Shown here: positions 45,701 to 54,811 of the stretch, in pieces
How the letters are laid out: each line of letters begins with the position of its first letter
Numbering within the stretch: the first letter of the stretch is position 1
DNA from: Segatella maculosa DSM 19339 = JCM 15638
GTDB lineage: Bacteria > Bacteroidota > Bacteroidia > Bacteroidales > Bacteroidaceae
Direction: 5' to 3'
DNA length: 64,000 nucleotides
Assembly (NCBI RefSeq): GCF_000382385.1
Contig: NZ_KB908321.1
Coordinates: 124,001 to 188,000 of the forward strand
Made by a program: the position numbers and the translations under genes
Notes under the pieces: model-generated
What the model was told of the DNA's origin: nothing
Databases searched by the model: none
What the model saw: only the letters and a program-made list of their open reading frames with translations

Positions 45701-46755
45701 AGAATGCGGGTAACGAACATTCCCTTGAAATAATTGCTGAGCGCTTGGTTCGTGTTGAAGTAGTTCCCGTTCCTACTTACGACGAAACCCTTATCGTAAG
45801 AGCCTATCCACACATTTCCCCGCCTGTCGCTGTAGCATGTATGCAATTGCGAAGAAAGTTGCGGGTTGAAACGTAGCGGAGAGTTGTTTTGTAACGTGTG
45901 AGATAAAATGTCATAGTAAAAAAATCCGTCGGTGGTCGTCCCGATCAGAAGTTTCAAAGGCTCGACTTCTTTTATGAAAGTAATTTGCAGTTTATTCAAT
46001 TGCTCATTTCCTGCATGCGGAATAACCGGTGTTTCAAATGTCCGAGTATTAGGATTGAATAAAATAATTCCGTGATCAGTGCCCAGCCACCATTTATCTT
46101 GCGGGTCAACGTAAACACATGTGACCTTTCGACCTTCGGGCAAGACGAAATACTTCCAATCCTTGTCGCTCTTTCTGACGGCCAGCCCCTTTTCTCCGTT
46201 TAATCCCATCCAAAGGCGTTGGGATTTGTCTTTCCAAAATAGATTGACCGTTTCTGGTTTATTGGGGAACACGATATTATGCCTGGCTTGGTCTATATAT
46301 CCCGCCCCTAAAGGTGTTGCCAGCCATATCTTTCCTTTCGGTGCTTCGAACATGGAATAAACGGGAACGGTGTATTTACCGGAGTATCTTTCAAAATATT
46401 GCTTTTCATAGTTGTATTTGTTGAGTCCGGAGGAAGTTCCTACCCATAGCTGATGTGAGGAATCGATGAACAGGGAGAAGACGAAATCATTCAATAATGA
46501 CTTGGTATCTGTGGCTTGGTGCGAGAAGTGTAGAAAATCGTACCCGTTATATCGGTCCAAACCTCCCAATGTCGCAATCCACATATATCCTAAGGAATCT
46601 TCTGCGAAATCGTTGATATCAAGAAACGATATATCCTGCGAGGTAGTCGGTTCGTAACCAGCAGGGTCCGCATTCGGTTTGTTTTCTTGTGTGGTACATG
46701 CCCATAAAACAAAACACACAACAGATATGACAGTCGCATAATAATGTATCTTCAT
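42745..46755 (-). CDS. Hybrid two-component system regulator of the polysaccharide locus
   Basis: This 1336-residue protein joins sensor, kinase, receiver and DNA-binding parts in one chain, as is typical for Bacteroidota polysaccharide loci. After a signal-like start ending in LWACTT come two seven-bladed propellers of repeated LWIGT-type units (about residues 40-660), a Y_Y_Y domain (about 690-755), a membrane span (about 762-785), a kinase with phospho-acceptor His814 in NISHELRTPLTL and ATP motifs GEGIPE and GNGIGLHY, a receiver with phospho-acceptor Asp1129 in VITDVIMP, and an AraC-type DNA-binding domain at the end. It is divergent from the GH78 gene and probably activates 47185 onward on binding a released oligosaccharide. 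Confidence 0.94.
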   Translation of the reverse strand: MKIHYYATVISVVCFVLWACTTQENKPNADPAGYEPTTSQDISFLDINDFAEDSLGYMWIATLGGLDRYNGYDFLHFSHQATDTKSLLNDFVFSLFIDSSHQLWVGTSSGLNKYNYEKQYFERYSGKYTVPVYSMFEAPKGKIWLATPLGAGYIDQARHNIVFPNKPETVNLFWKDKSQRLWMGLNGEKGLAVRKSDKDWKYFVLPEGRKVTCVYVDPQDKWWLGTDHGIILFNPNTRTFETPVIPHAGNEQLNKLQITFIKEVEPLKLLIGTTTDGFFYYDILSHTLQNNSPLRFNPQLSSQLHTCYSDRRGNVWIGSYDKGFVVSRNGNYFNTNQALSNYFKGMFVTRILEDRDKRLWIAARYKGLFLYDRQERLKKIQLQEKGFLEDIYIDSKNRLWTAFEHKLLRGNITKDGTVCPDRHFDIENVRVVKEDRQGNIWIGSWGGLYRLANNGDAEIPQKIYTANIPDIRVLHDGDIFFSAFGKGVFRIKANTTTPFPVDFPQRFLPTAKNCVTIFEDMQHRIWLGTYGSGALCCKGRSFLHFSAATGLPNNNTLCFEEDADGNIWLSTSHGIAKIAFDHRRPKIKNFFKTDGPPGDQYHEKAGCRGHDGRIFFAGNHGITFFNPSDIKPDRHAPAVNIEDLKIFNKRVRPGKNSPLQKDILLTKQITLDHRQTTISIDYAGIDFLSPEKLTYKYKLEGFEKQWNYVGNFRRATYSNLPAGRYTFRVYAINGDGVESSRPASLDIIVRPAPWLTWQAWLAYALCTIAIAIFIIRFAIRLRLNEQLAALEHNERKREQEMAQMKMNFFTNISHELRTPLTLISAPLEKVMACQNDEKNMRLLNTIARNTKRLWQLANQIMDFSKLENGTLRLRVQRVEIIAILQAIFDNFIYIAERKGIEIAFRPHAKEAWILADTDKIEKILYNLLSNAVKHTPSGKSITLSTRIIDAQHAHSQRENVGQYLEIDVTDHGEGIPEDKLQNLFVRYQQIETASGYKPDYSGNGIGLHYTKALVKTHKGNISAERVAGGGMRFTFALPLDDIYTDTEKQEHTENLFVTSARRKETTDDAPKNTTQKAHTYTLLVAEDNLELLDFLADLLSQEYTVLKASDGQKAWKIVSQHTPDLVITDVIMPAMSGHELCAAIKDNIDYCQIPVVMLTAKTVTADRIEGLDRGADAYICKPFDTEELLLTVRNLLQHKERIRRYFSTPGASRQAADDQPFLSADYIFLNKLNTLLEAELSNPELDIDDIAARLGYSRSVFYRRIKALTNIAPNDFLRTYRLKRAAEMLASSSPLGEVSDLTGFSSYSYFSKAFKKHFGLSPKDYRAKSANSEHQL

Positions 46756-46965
46756 ATATTCTCACGTGTATTTAGTGGAAATTATGCTGTTAAATTAAGC
46801 ATAATTCTTGACTTACCGGTATCTGTTTGACTAAAAAACGCCAAAACGGTAAAATAAGATTAGCTATGACAAAAAATCGAATAGATTTTACAAAAGATAA
46901 ATGCCGTCGGTTTGTATCTTTGCAATGATTTAATGCCAAATCGGTCTTTAGTTCTGCTCTATGTG

Positions 46966-47130
46966 GGCAAATGTCACGGTAAACGACGGGGGCCTTGCTG
47001 AACCTCAGCAAATGTCACGGCAAACGACGGGGGCCTTGCTGAACCTCAGCAAACGCCACGGCAAACGACGGAAGCCTTGCTGAACCTCAGCAAACGTCAC
47101 TGTTAAAAAAAAGAGATTTGCTGAGCCCGT
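46966..47130. repeat. Tandem palindromic array, exact 41-bp step, between regulator and PUL
   Basis: Units starting CAAATGTCACGGTAAACGAC begin at 46967, 47008, 47049 and 47090, each 41 bp apart, and a partial follows. Each contains the 17-bp palindrome TTGCTGA-acc-TCAGCAA. A single related copy lies between rhaB and rhaA (38561-38608). It occupies the 429-bp divergent gap between the hybrid regulator and the GH78 gene, where the activator should bind. No clear TAnnTTTG box is seen on either side. Confidence 0.92.
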
Positions 47131-47184
47131 GGCAGACTTTTAGACGGCCGGTTGTGGTTAATACTAAAAACATAACAACGTATC

Positions 47185-49884
47185 ATGAACAGACAAAAAG
47201 AAGTAAAGTTTTGTTTTCTGTTGCTTTTGTGCAGCATGCTCTCTATTCCTGTGAAAGGAAAGGAGAAAGCGACCGCATTCCGTGTCTTTGACCTTCGGTC
47301 GGAATACCAGACAAATCCTATCGGAATAGATGTGTCTCCGCGATTGAGTTGGCGCGTGCAGTCTAAACAAAGAGGATTTTCTCAAGCGGCCTATCAGGTG
47401 CTCGTTGCCTCGTCATTGAAGCAACTGAATGTAGAGAATGCAGATGTTTGGAACAGTGGTAAAACCTTTTCGTCACAATCTGTGGGCGTGGCTATATATA
47501 ATAAGGTGCTGGAAAGCCGGCAGCGGTATTACTGGAAAGTGCGGGTGTGGAAGAATGCCCGTGAGGTTTCGGATTGGTCGGCTCCTGCATCTTTCGAGAT
47601 GGGGTTGTTGTCGGCCGATGATTGGAAGTCGGGCTGGATAGGTTATGTGCCGGGTATGCCGGGCAGGGTGTTGTATTTCAAGGGAACGTTCACTCCCCGG
47701 AAGTACATCAAACAGGCACGTGCCTATGTGTCGGGATTAGGTTTTTATGAACTTTACATCAATCGGAAAAAAGTGGGCGACCATGTGCTGGATCCTGCCC
47801 AAAGTAGCTACAGCAAGCGGGTCTATTATGCAACTTATGATGTGAGCCGATGTTTCAACCAGACGGCAAACAGCATCGTCGTTCCGGTTGCCCCGGGTTG
47901 GCTGGGTACTCCCCGGCTGCGTATGCAGATAGAAGTGACCTATCAGGACAATACGACAGAGACATTGAATTCTGATAGCTTTCGTTCTGTAATTGGTGGT
48001 CCGATAGTCTCTTCTACCATATTTGATGGAGAGAATTATGATGCCCGTTTGGATACGGATAAATTGTATATGCCAGGAATACCACAGGGATTGATGAATG
48101 AAGAGTGGGCATGGGCACATAATACGGATGACCCTACGGGGAAGATGGTTGCACAAAAGATAGAACCTATAAAGGTTGTCGAAGAAATCACGCCTACACT
48201 CAAACAAGAAGTTCGTTCTGGGGTATATGTATTCGATGCTGGACGTAATCTTGCTGGCTGGGTCGCTTTGCAGGTCAATGGAAAGAGGGGAACGAAGGTT
48301 TCAATCCGCTATGCCGAAACGCTGTATAAAGATGGGACCGTTAATCAGGAAAATCTGAGAAATGCGAAGTCTACCGATACTTATATATTGAGAGGTGGAG
48401 GCACGGAACGTTGGGAACCAGCCTTTACTTATCATGGGTTTAGGTATTTCCAGATAGAAGGATTACCTGATAAACCACGGAAAGGAGATATTGTCGTCAA
48501 GATCGTACGTACGGATGTTGCCAAGACGGGAGCTTTTGAGTGCAGTAATTCGTTATTGAATGCTATTCAGAAGTTAGTGGTCAATACGGAAGCGAGCAAT
48601 CTTCACAGTGTTCCGACCGATTGCCCGCAACGTGATGAACGTATGGGGTGGTTGAATGACCTGACCGTAAGAATAGAACAAGCTATCTATAACTTCAACT
48701 TATCTCGCTTTTATCCCAAATTCATAGATGATATACAAGATACTCAAGACGCTAAAGGGACGATAACATGCGTGGCACCTTTCCGTTTCGGTATGCGTCC
48801 GGCTGATCCAGTTTCAGCCAGTTATCTGCTGTTGGCACAAAAGTGTTATGAATTTTATGGTGACAAGCGAATCATTTCAGCACATTTTGACGGAATGAAA
48901 GCTTGGGTAGATTACTTGTATGCTCGGACAAAGGATGGTATCGTGGATTACAGTTATTATGGAGACTGGTGTCCTCCCCGAGAATTCCTTGCCGACCCCA
49001 ATGGTTCTGGGGTTTCAAAGGACACACCGGGAAAGATGATTTCGACAGGGTATCTGTATCTATGTTGCAAGTTGTTGTCTGATATGGCGAAGGTTTTGGG
49101 GAAACAGGAGGTTGCTCTTCGGTATGCACATATTGCCGATGAAACCGCAGAAGCCATCAACCGTCATTATTGGAACGAAGAGACGGGGGGATATGCTTCG
49201 AATAATCAAGCTTCCAATTCATTCGCTTTATATTTAGGGATAGTAGATGCAAATCATATACAGCGGGTCGTAAACAATCTTGTGGAAGATGTGAAAAAGC
49301 ATGATTACCATCTTACAACGGGAAATCTTTGTACGAAATATTTGTTGGAAATGCTGACGGAATATGGATATATAGATGTGGCATACAAGATAGCATCGCA
49401 AACCACCTATCCGAGTTGGGGCTTTATGTTGAGTAATGGAGCTACTACATTATGGGAACGGTGGGAGTTCCTCACCGGCGATGCCATGAACTCTCATAAT
49501 CATCCTATGATGGGTTCAGTAGGTTCTTGGTTTTACAAATACTTGTTGGGTATCGTTCCGGAGTTTGAGCACCCGGGATTCGAAGAATTTACGATCAGAC
49601 CTTATATGCCACAGGAGTTGAGTTTTGCTAAAGGAAGTTTGGAAACAGTAAAAGGGACCATCAAGGTGTCATGGAAGAAAGAAGGAAATATGCTGACGAT
49701 GGATATAACAATTCCTGAGAATACAAAAGCTAAGGTATATATTCCAGCTAGAGATAAGAAAGCAATAACAGAAGGAAATCGGAATATCTCTCACGTGAAA
49801 GAAATAACATGGCTGACGGAAAGGGGAAATAATATTGTTTTATTGGTACCATCGGGAAATTATCTCTTTAGATGTAAACTATGA
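47185..49884 (+). CDS. GH78 alpha-L-rhamnosidase
   Basis: The enzyme releases terminal alpha-L-rhamnose from glycans or glycosides. The 899-residue protein has a signal peptide (FCFLLLLCSMLSIPVKG), a fibronectin-like and two beta-sandwich domains (QTNPIGIDVSPRLSWRVQS; WKSGWIGYVPG; YVSGLGFYELYINRKKVGDH), and an (alpha/alpha)6 catalytic domain with the GH78 signature DCPQRDERMGWLNDL at residues 479-493, and GATTLWERWE further on. Length is usual for GH78. It is first in the locus and its stop overlaps the next gene. Freed rhamnose would feed rhaT and rhaA nearby. Confidence 0.94.
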   Translation: MNRQKEVKFCFLLLLCSMLSIPVKGKEKATAFRVFDLRSEYQTNPIGIDVSPRLSWRVQSKQRGFSQAAYQVLVASSLKQLNVENADVWNSGKTFSSQSVGVAIYNKVLESRQRYYWKVRVWKNAREVSDWSAPASFEMGLLSADDWKSGWIGYVPGMPGRVLYFKGTFTPRKYIKQARAYVSGLGFYELYINRKKVGDHVLDPAQSSYSKRVYYATYDVSRCFNQTANSIVVPVAPGWLGTPRLRMQIEVTYQDNTTETLNSDSFRSVIGGPIVSSTIFDGENYDARLDTDKLYMPGIPQGLMNEEWAWAHNTDDPTGKMVAQKIEPIKVVEEITPTLKQEVRSGVYVFDAGRNLAGWVALQVNGKRGTKVSIRYAETLYKDGTVNQENLRNAKSTDTYILRGGGTERWEPAFTYHGFRYFQIEGLPDKPRKGDIVVKIVRTDVAKTGAFECSNSLLNAIQKLVVNTEASNLHSVPTDCPQRDERMGWLNDLTVRIEQAIYNFNLSRFYPKFIDDIQDTQDAKGTITCVAPFRFGMRPADPVSASYLLLAQKCYEFYGDKRIISAHFDGMKAWVDYLYARTKDGIVDYSYYGDWCPPREFLADPNGSGVSKDTPGKMISTGYLYLCCKLLSDMAKVLGKQEVALRYAHIADETAEAINRHYWNEETGGYASNNQASNSFALYLGIVDANHIQRVVNNLVEDVKKHDYHLTTGNLCTKYLLEMLTEYGYIDVAYKIASQTTYPSWGFMLSNGATTLWERWEFLTGDAMNSHNHPMMGSVGSWFYKYLLGIVPEFEHPGFEEFTIRPYMPQELSFAKGSLETVKGTIKVSWKKEGNMLTMDITIPENTKAKVYIPARDKKAITEGNRNISHVKEITWLTERGNNIVLLVPSGNYLFRCKL

Positions 49885-51725
49885 TGAAACGTTTACTTAT
49901 ACAAATTATACTATCTGCATTTCTTTTTCTAAATGCCGGTATTCCTTTATACGCGCACAATTGTAGAAACCGATCAATCATGCAAGAGAGAAATCGAACG
50001 TCTTTGATGCAAAAGGCGAAGTACAATAGTTTCAAGATTGTGGGAGTTGATCAGTTTGGGCGAAGTTTCGGTACTGTCTCCGGATATAGGGAAGATAGAC
50101 AAGTTGGTATGTTTTATTGGCCTTGGATAGGACAACCGCTAGCAACCGGTATCTATGATGCTACTAAAATCTTATCGAGGCCTGATGGTCTGAAAGTCTT
50201 GACAACGACCGCTGACTCTATAATCAGCCCTAATGGGCAAATGCATTATTGGGGAGAGCCGATATGGGGCTATTATAATTCTGATGATGAATGGGTCATT
50301 CGTAAACAAATGCAGATGCTGACCATTGCCGGGGTTGATTTTATCTTCTTTGACACGACAAATGCCTTGATTTATTCGAATGTGGCATTGAAAGTCTGTG
50401 CCGTCATTAATGAGATGTTGAAAGCTGGATGGAATGCCCCAAAAGTTGTATTTTATACCCATTCTCATTCTTTTCAGACGGTGAGAGATTTATATCAACA
50501 TATCTATCTTCCAAATTACTATCCTGCGACATGGTATTATATAGATGGCAAACCGATGATTATAGCCTATACAAATCCGGAGGATGATTTGAAAGAGGCT
50601 GCTTCAAGGAAAGATACCGGATATGTCCCTGGTAACTTATCTCCTGAGATTCTTTCGTTTTTTCATTTTGTGAAACCACAATGGCCTTCCGATTCTATTT
50701 TTTCGGATGGTTTTCCATGGGTGGAATGGAAGTTTCCGCAGCCCTATCATTATCGTTCGAAGGTAATGAATGTGACGGTTGCCAGTCATCCAATGGTCCC
50801 CATGTCATTCTCTTTGACACGTAAACATTGGACAAATTGGGGAAGAGGGTGGAATCCCCGGACGAAAACGAATGAAACTGAAAATGTGGATAAAGGAACT
50901 TTCTTCCAAGCGCAGTGGGATCATGCGATAGCTTCAGCACCTCAAATAGTCTCTGTGGGTGGTTGGAACGAATGGATAGCCTATAAACAGCCCTATGATG
51001 GTGAGTATATGCTATGTGATGCTGTAACCAAAGAATATTCGAGAGATATAGAACCTATGGTTGGTGGATATGAGGATGCTTTCTATCTTCAGCTTATTGC
51101 GAATATACATCGTTATAAAGGTATTACAGACAAGCCTATAGTCTATGCTCCGCAGACCATAAGCCAAAATATGATAGATGTGAAATGGAAAACTGTCAGA
51201 TATATCGTACATAATACGGAATGTGCATTCATGGCCAGAGATGCTTACGGAGGAGCTCCTACGGTCCGTTACGTACAGGATGCACCAGAAAACAAAGTTG
51301 TAGAAGTAAGAGTTTCTTATGATAGAGATAATATTTACTTTTTGTTGAGAGGAAAGGATAAGTTCAGTTGCTATAACGGCAGGAAGAATTGGCTGAATCT
51401 TTTTATCGGAACAGGTTCGCCTAAATCACAAGGGTGGGAAAGCTATAATTATATAATAGGTAGAAATATTGATGAAAACAACATTTCCATTGAGCAGTTA
51501 ATCAAGGGGTTCAATACCTATAAAAAGGCTGAGGGTAGATTTATTCAAGAAGCTGATGCTATTCAGATTTCACTGCCACGATCCGCCTTGGGGCTTGACA
51601 GTGAAAAGGAGTTCTACTTCAAAGTGGCAATGGGTGTATCAAAACCTTCCGATATCATGAACTACTACACAACAGGTTGTGCAATGCCGATGGGGCGATT
51701 GAGTTATCTCTATGTAATGAAATAA
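49881..51725 (+). CDS. Secreted GH99-like protein with C-terminal carbohydrate-binding-like domain
   Basis: The 614-residue protein has a signal peptide (LLIQIILSAFLFLNAGIPLYA). Residues about 60-420 look like a TIM barrel of the GH71/GH99-like kind: VGMFYWPWIGQP, a long stretch IAGVDFIFFDTTNA, and SVGGWNEWIAYKQP, where the Glu of WNEW is a candidate catalytic residue. Residues about 430-614 resemble a CBM9/DOMON-type binding domain (ENKVVEVRVSYDRDNIYFLL). I cannot place it in a numbered family with confidence. Its ATG overlaps the GH78 stop, so the two are coupled and probably act on the same glycan. Confidence 0.65.
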   Translation: MMKRLLIQIILSAFLFLNAGIPLYAHNCRNRSIMQERNRTSLMQKAKYNSFKIVGVDQFGRSFGTVSGYREDRQVGMFYWPWIGQPLATGIYDATKILSRPDGLKVLTTTADSIISPNGQMHYWGEPIWGYYNSDDEWVIRKQMQMLTIAGVDFIFFDTTNALIYSNVALKVCAVINEMLKAGWNAPKVVFYTHSHSFQTVRDLYQHIYLPNYYPATWYYIDGKPMIIAYTNPEDDLKEAASRKDTGYVPGNLSPEILSFFHFVKPQWPSDSIFSDGFPWVEWKFPQPYHYRSKVMNVTVASHPMVPMSFSLTRKHWTNWGRGWNPRTKTNETENVDKGTFFQAQWDHAIASAPQIVSVGGWNEWIAYKQPYDGEYMLCDAVTKEYSRDIEPMVGGYEDAFYLQLIANIHRYKGITDKPIVYAPQTISQNMIDVKWKTVRYIVHNTECAFMARDAYGGAPTVRYVQDAPENKVVEVRVSYDRDNIYFLLRGKDKFSCYNGRKNWLNLFIGTGSPKSQGWESYNYIIGRNIDENNISIEQLIKGFNTYKKAEGRFIQEADAIQISLPRSALGLDSEKEFYFKVAMGVSKPSDIMNYYTTGCAMPMGRLSYLYVMK

Positions 51726-51745
51726 ATGTTTAACGTTATAAAAGT

Positions 51746-54700
51746 ATGAAAGCAAAACTAATCACACTATTTATGATGGTCGCATTACAATCTTTTTATA
51801 TCCAAGTAATGGGACAGAGTGAACAGCTATGGACTTCGGGTGCGGTTGTTGATAAGCAAAACGAGCCTTTGCCCGGAGTTACAGTGAATATCAAAGGGAT
51901 CGGTCAAGGGGTTATAACCGATTCAGATGGAAAGTATCGGATCAAAATTCCCAATAAGAATGCAATCCTTGTATTTTCTTTTATAGGTTTTCAAGCCCAA
52001 GAGGTTAATGTAAATGGTCGGTCAACGGTTAATGTGACATTGCAGGAAACCGTTACTCAATTAAATGATGTCGTAGTTGTGGGCTATGGACAACAGAAAA
52101 AGGAAAGTGTCGTAGCAGCTCTTTCTACGATTTCTGCTACAGGACTGAAACAGACACCGGCTTCAAACCTTGGAGTGGCTTTGGCCGGTCGACTACCAGG
52201 TTTGACAGTCCTGCAACGTTCAGGTGTTCCCGGTGGAGAAAACTTGGATTTCTATATCCGTGGACGCAGTACGATTAATGGACAACAGCCTCTTACGATT
52301 GTCGATGGTGTAGAGCGTAGTTTTACGGCACTTGATCCACACGAAGTAGAAACCATAACGGTTTTGAAAGATGCTTCTGCAACGGCAGTATATGGAGTAC
52401 GTGGTGCAAATGGTGTGATTATCGTGACAACACGACGAGGCAAGATAGACAAACCTACAATTGATGTAACGGTAGAACAGGCATGGCAGCAAGCAACACG
52501 TCTGCCAGAAATGACCTCTGCATACGATTATGCAAGGCTGACTAATCAGGTTGATCGACAGAACGGAAGGCAACCGACTTACAGTGATTATGCCTTGGAA
52601 CGTTATCGGTTGGGGGATAATCATACATTCTTTCCCGTGAGGAATTTCATAAAAGAATTTATGAAAGAATTTTCTCCTATGCAGAGGGTAAATGTAAATG
52701 TCAGCGGTGGAACAGAGCGGATGCGCTATTTTGCAACAGTAGGTTATCTATATCAAGAAGGTATCTTTAAGACCGAGAAATTTAAGGAGTATGACTATGA
52801 TCCCCAATCTAAGGCAAATCGTGTGAATTTCAGGTCAAATTTTGATATTAGCTTACATAAAAATCTGAAAATGTTCCTTAATATCAGCGGATATATGCAG
52901 AAGAAGAACGATCCGGTGATAGTTCCTCATAATGCAAGTTATTTGAATGATATTCAGGGTTACTCCGTTATGCTGAGTAATTTATTGTCTATTCCGAATA
53001 ATTCACATAATGACCTCACACCTGACGGGGAAGTTATGACAAGTTATCAGAGAGCGAATGTCCCTTATGGTATGCTCAACAGAACAGGATTCAGAAATAC
53101 GCAGACAAATCAAGTGACGGCAACACTGGGCGTAGAGCAGAAGTTGGACTTCATTACCAAGGGATTATCTGCAAAGGTCGTCGCTTCCTATGATGCTTAC
53201 TCAAGCAATCAACAAGTCAGGCAAAGGACTTATCAGTCGTATCAAGTGAAAGGTGATCCAATGAATCCTGAAAGTGCGACTTATGAGCCGACAGGTTCTT
53301 CTGTCAACAGTACCTTGTCAGATGCACAGTATCAGAGTTTCAGTAATCTGTTTGATATTGATGCCTCCCTGAACTATAGCCGCACTTTCGGTAAGCATGA
53401 CATTACAGGACTTATTCTGTTCAACAGATATCAGCGTGTGATTAATATTCAGCTTCCTTATAATTATATTGGATTAGTAGGAAGAGCTACCTATGGTTAC
53501 GCACATAAATATTTGGCTGAAGTTAATTTCGGATATAACGGTTCTGAACAGTTTGCTCCCGGTCATAAAATGGGTTTCTTCCCTTCATTTTCCATAGGTT
53601 GGGTGTTGACGGAAGAGCCGTTTATGGATAAGTTGAAGAACTACTTGTCTTACATGAAGATACGTGCGTCATACGGACAGGTCGGGAATGACAATATGAA
53701 TGGTACACGTTTCGCTTTCCTAACCTTGTGGAGTGGAAGCTATGAATCGCAAATCGGTAATAAGAAATTGGAATGGGAGAAAGCCAATAAATATAATATT
53801 GGTATTGAGACTCGCTTATTTAAAGACTTCGGATTAGATATTGATTTATTTTATGAACGGAGAAATAATATACTTATCCCTGCAACAGGCTTGATACCTA
53901 CGGGTGTCTTCGGTACGGGTGGCGTTAAGGCGTCAGGTATTATTCCCAAGATTAATGCCGGAATTATAGATAATAAAGGTATGGAAATCACGGCAAGTTT
54001 CCAGAAGAATCTCAATAAGGATTTTCGTATAGACTGTAGAGCAAATGCTGCCTTTAATCGAAATAAGATTATTTATATGAGTGAAGTACTGCTTCCTGAA
54101 GATTATGCCTGCCGGTTAAGGAGCACGGGATATCGTTTAGGCGAACCATTTGGTTATGAGGTGGCAGGCTATTTTAATACAGAGCAAGATATTCTTGACT
54201 GGTATGACCAGACGGCATTAGGGCCTAAGCCCAAATTGGGAGACTTGAAGTATAAAGATAAAAATGGAGATGGTATCGTGAATGATAAGGATATGGTACC
54301 TATCGGTTATCCGGAAATTCCAGAATGGACATTTGGTGCTGGAATAAATATCCAATATAAGAACCTTGACTTCAGTATGATGTGGCAAGGAGCAGCAAAC
54401 AGAAGTTATTATATGACAGGTCAGAACATTACCGAGACTTATAACTTCAATAATTGGCACAAGGAAGCTTGGAGTCAGGAACGTTATAACGCAGGAGAGA
54501 AGATAACCTATCCTCGATTGGACCCCGGAAGCTCCATCAATCATCTTCCTTCGAGCTTTTGGTATGTCAATGGAAGCTATATACGTCTTAAAAATATGGA
54601 AGTTGGTTATACGCTTCCAAAGAAGTGGTCAAAGACCATTCGTGCTTCTTCCATACGCTTTTATATTAATGGATTGAACTTGCTGACTTTCGATCGTTAT

Positions 54701-54790
54701 CCGGTGAAGTATCAAGATCCAGAACAGAGTAGCGAACTGCTATATCCGGTCTTCAAGACCTATAATATGGGGTTGAACATATCTTTTTAA
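51746..54790 (+). CDS. SusC-like TonB-dependent outer-membrane transporter
   Basis: SusC-like proteins bring oligosaccharides through the outer membrane using TonB energy. The 1014-residue protein has a signal peptide, an N-terminal carboxypeptidase-like domain (VVDKQNEPLPGVTVNIKGIG), the TonB box region (LNDVVVVGYGQQKK), the plug (VLKDASATAVYGVRGANGVI) and the long barrel ending with an aromatic-like terminal strand NMGLNISF. Length is typical. It is followed by its SusD partner 21 bp on. Confidence 0.96.
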   Translation: MKAKLITLFMMVALQSFYIQVMGQSEQLWTSGAVVDKQNEPLPGVTVNIKGIGQGVITDSDGKYRIKIPNKNAILVFSFIGFQAQEVNVNGRSTVNVTLQETVTQLNDVVVVGYGQQKKESVVAALSTISATGLKQTPASNLGVALAGRLPGLTVLQRSGVPGGENLDFYIRGRSTINGQQPLTIVDGVERSFTALDPHEVETITVLKDASATAVYGVRGANGVIIVTTRRGKIDKPTIDVTVEQAWQQATRLPEMTSAYDYARLTNQVDRQNGRQPTYSDYALERYRLGDNHTFFPVRNFIKEFMKEFSPMQRVNVNVSGGTERMRYFATVGYLYQEGIFKTEKFKEYDYDPQSKANRVNFRSNFDISLHKNLKMFLNISGYMQKKNDPVIVPHNASYLNDIQGYSVMLSNLLSIPNNSHNDLTPDGEVMTSYQRANVPYGMLNRTGFRNTQTNQVTATLGVEQKLDFITKGLSAKVVASYDAYSSNQQVRQRTYQSYQVKGDPMNPESATYEPTGSSVNSTLSDAQYQSFSNLFDIDASLNYSRTFGKHDITGLILFNRYQRVINIQLPYNYIGLVGRATYGYAHKYLAEVNFGYNGSEQFAPGHKMGFFPSFSIGWVLTEEPFMDKLKNYLSYMKIRASYGQVGNDNMNGTRFAFLTLWSGSYESQIGNKKLEWEKANKYNIGIETRLFKDFGLDIDLFYERRNNILIPATGLIPTGVFGTGGVKASGIIPKINAGIIDNKGMEITASFQKNLNKDFRIDCRANAAFNRNKIIYMSEVLLPEDYACRLRSTGYRLGEPFGYEVAGYFNTEQDILDWYDQTALGPKPKLGDLKYKDKNGDGIVNDKDMVPIGYPEIPEWTFGAGINIQYKNLDFSMMWQGAANRSYYMTGQNITETYNFNNWHKEAWSQERYNAGEKITYPRLDPGSSINHLPSSFWYVNGSYIRLKNMEVGYTLPKKWSKTIRASSIRFYINGLNLLTFDRYPVKYQDPEQSSELLYPVFKTYNMGLNISF

Positions 54791-54811
54791 CATATTTCAA
54801 AAATAAAGATT

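Noticed and set aside
46966..47130. CRISPR array
   Set aside because: Repeats follow each other directly with no unique spacers, each unit carries its own palindrome, and no cas gene is present. The same holds for the other arrays.
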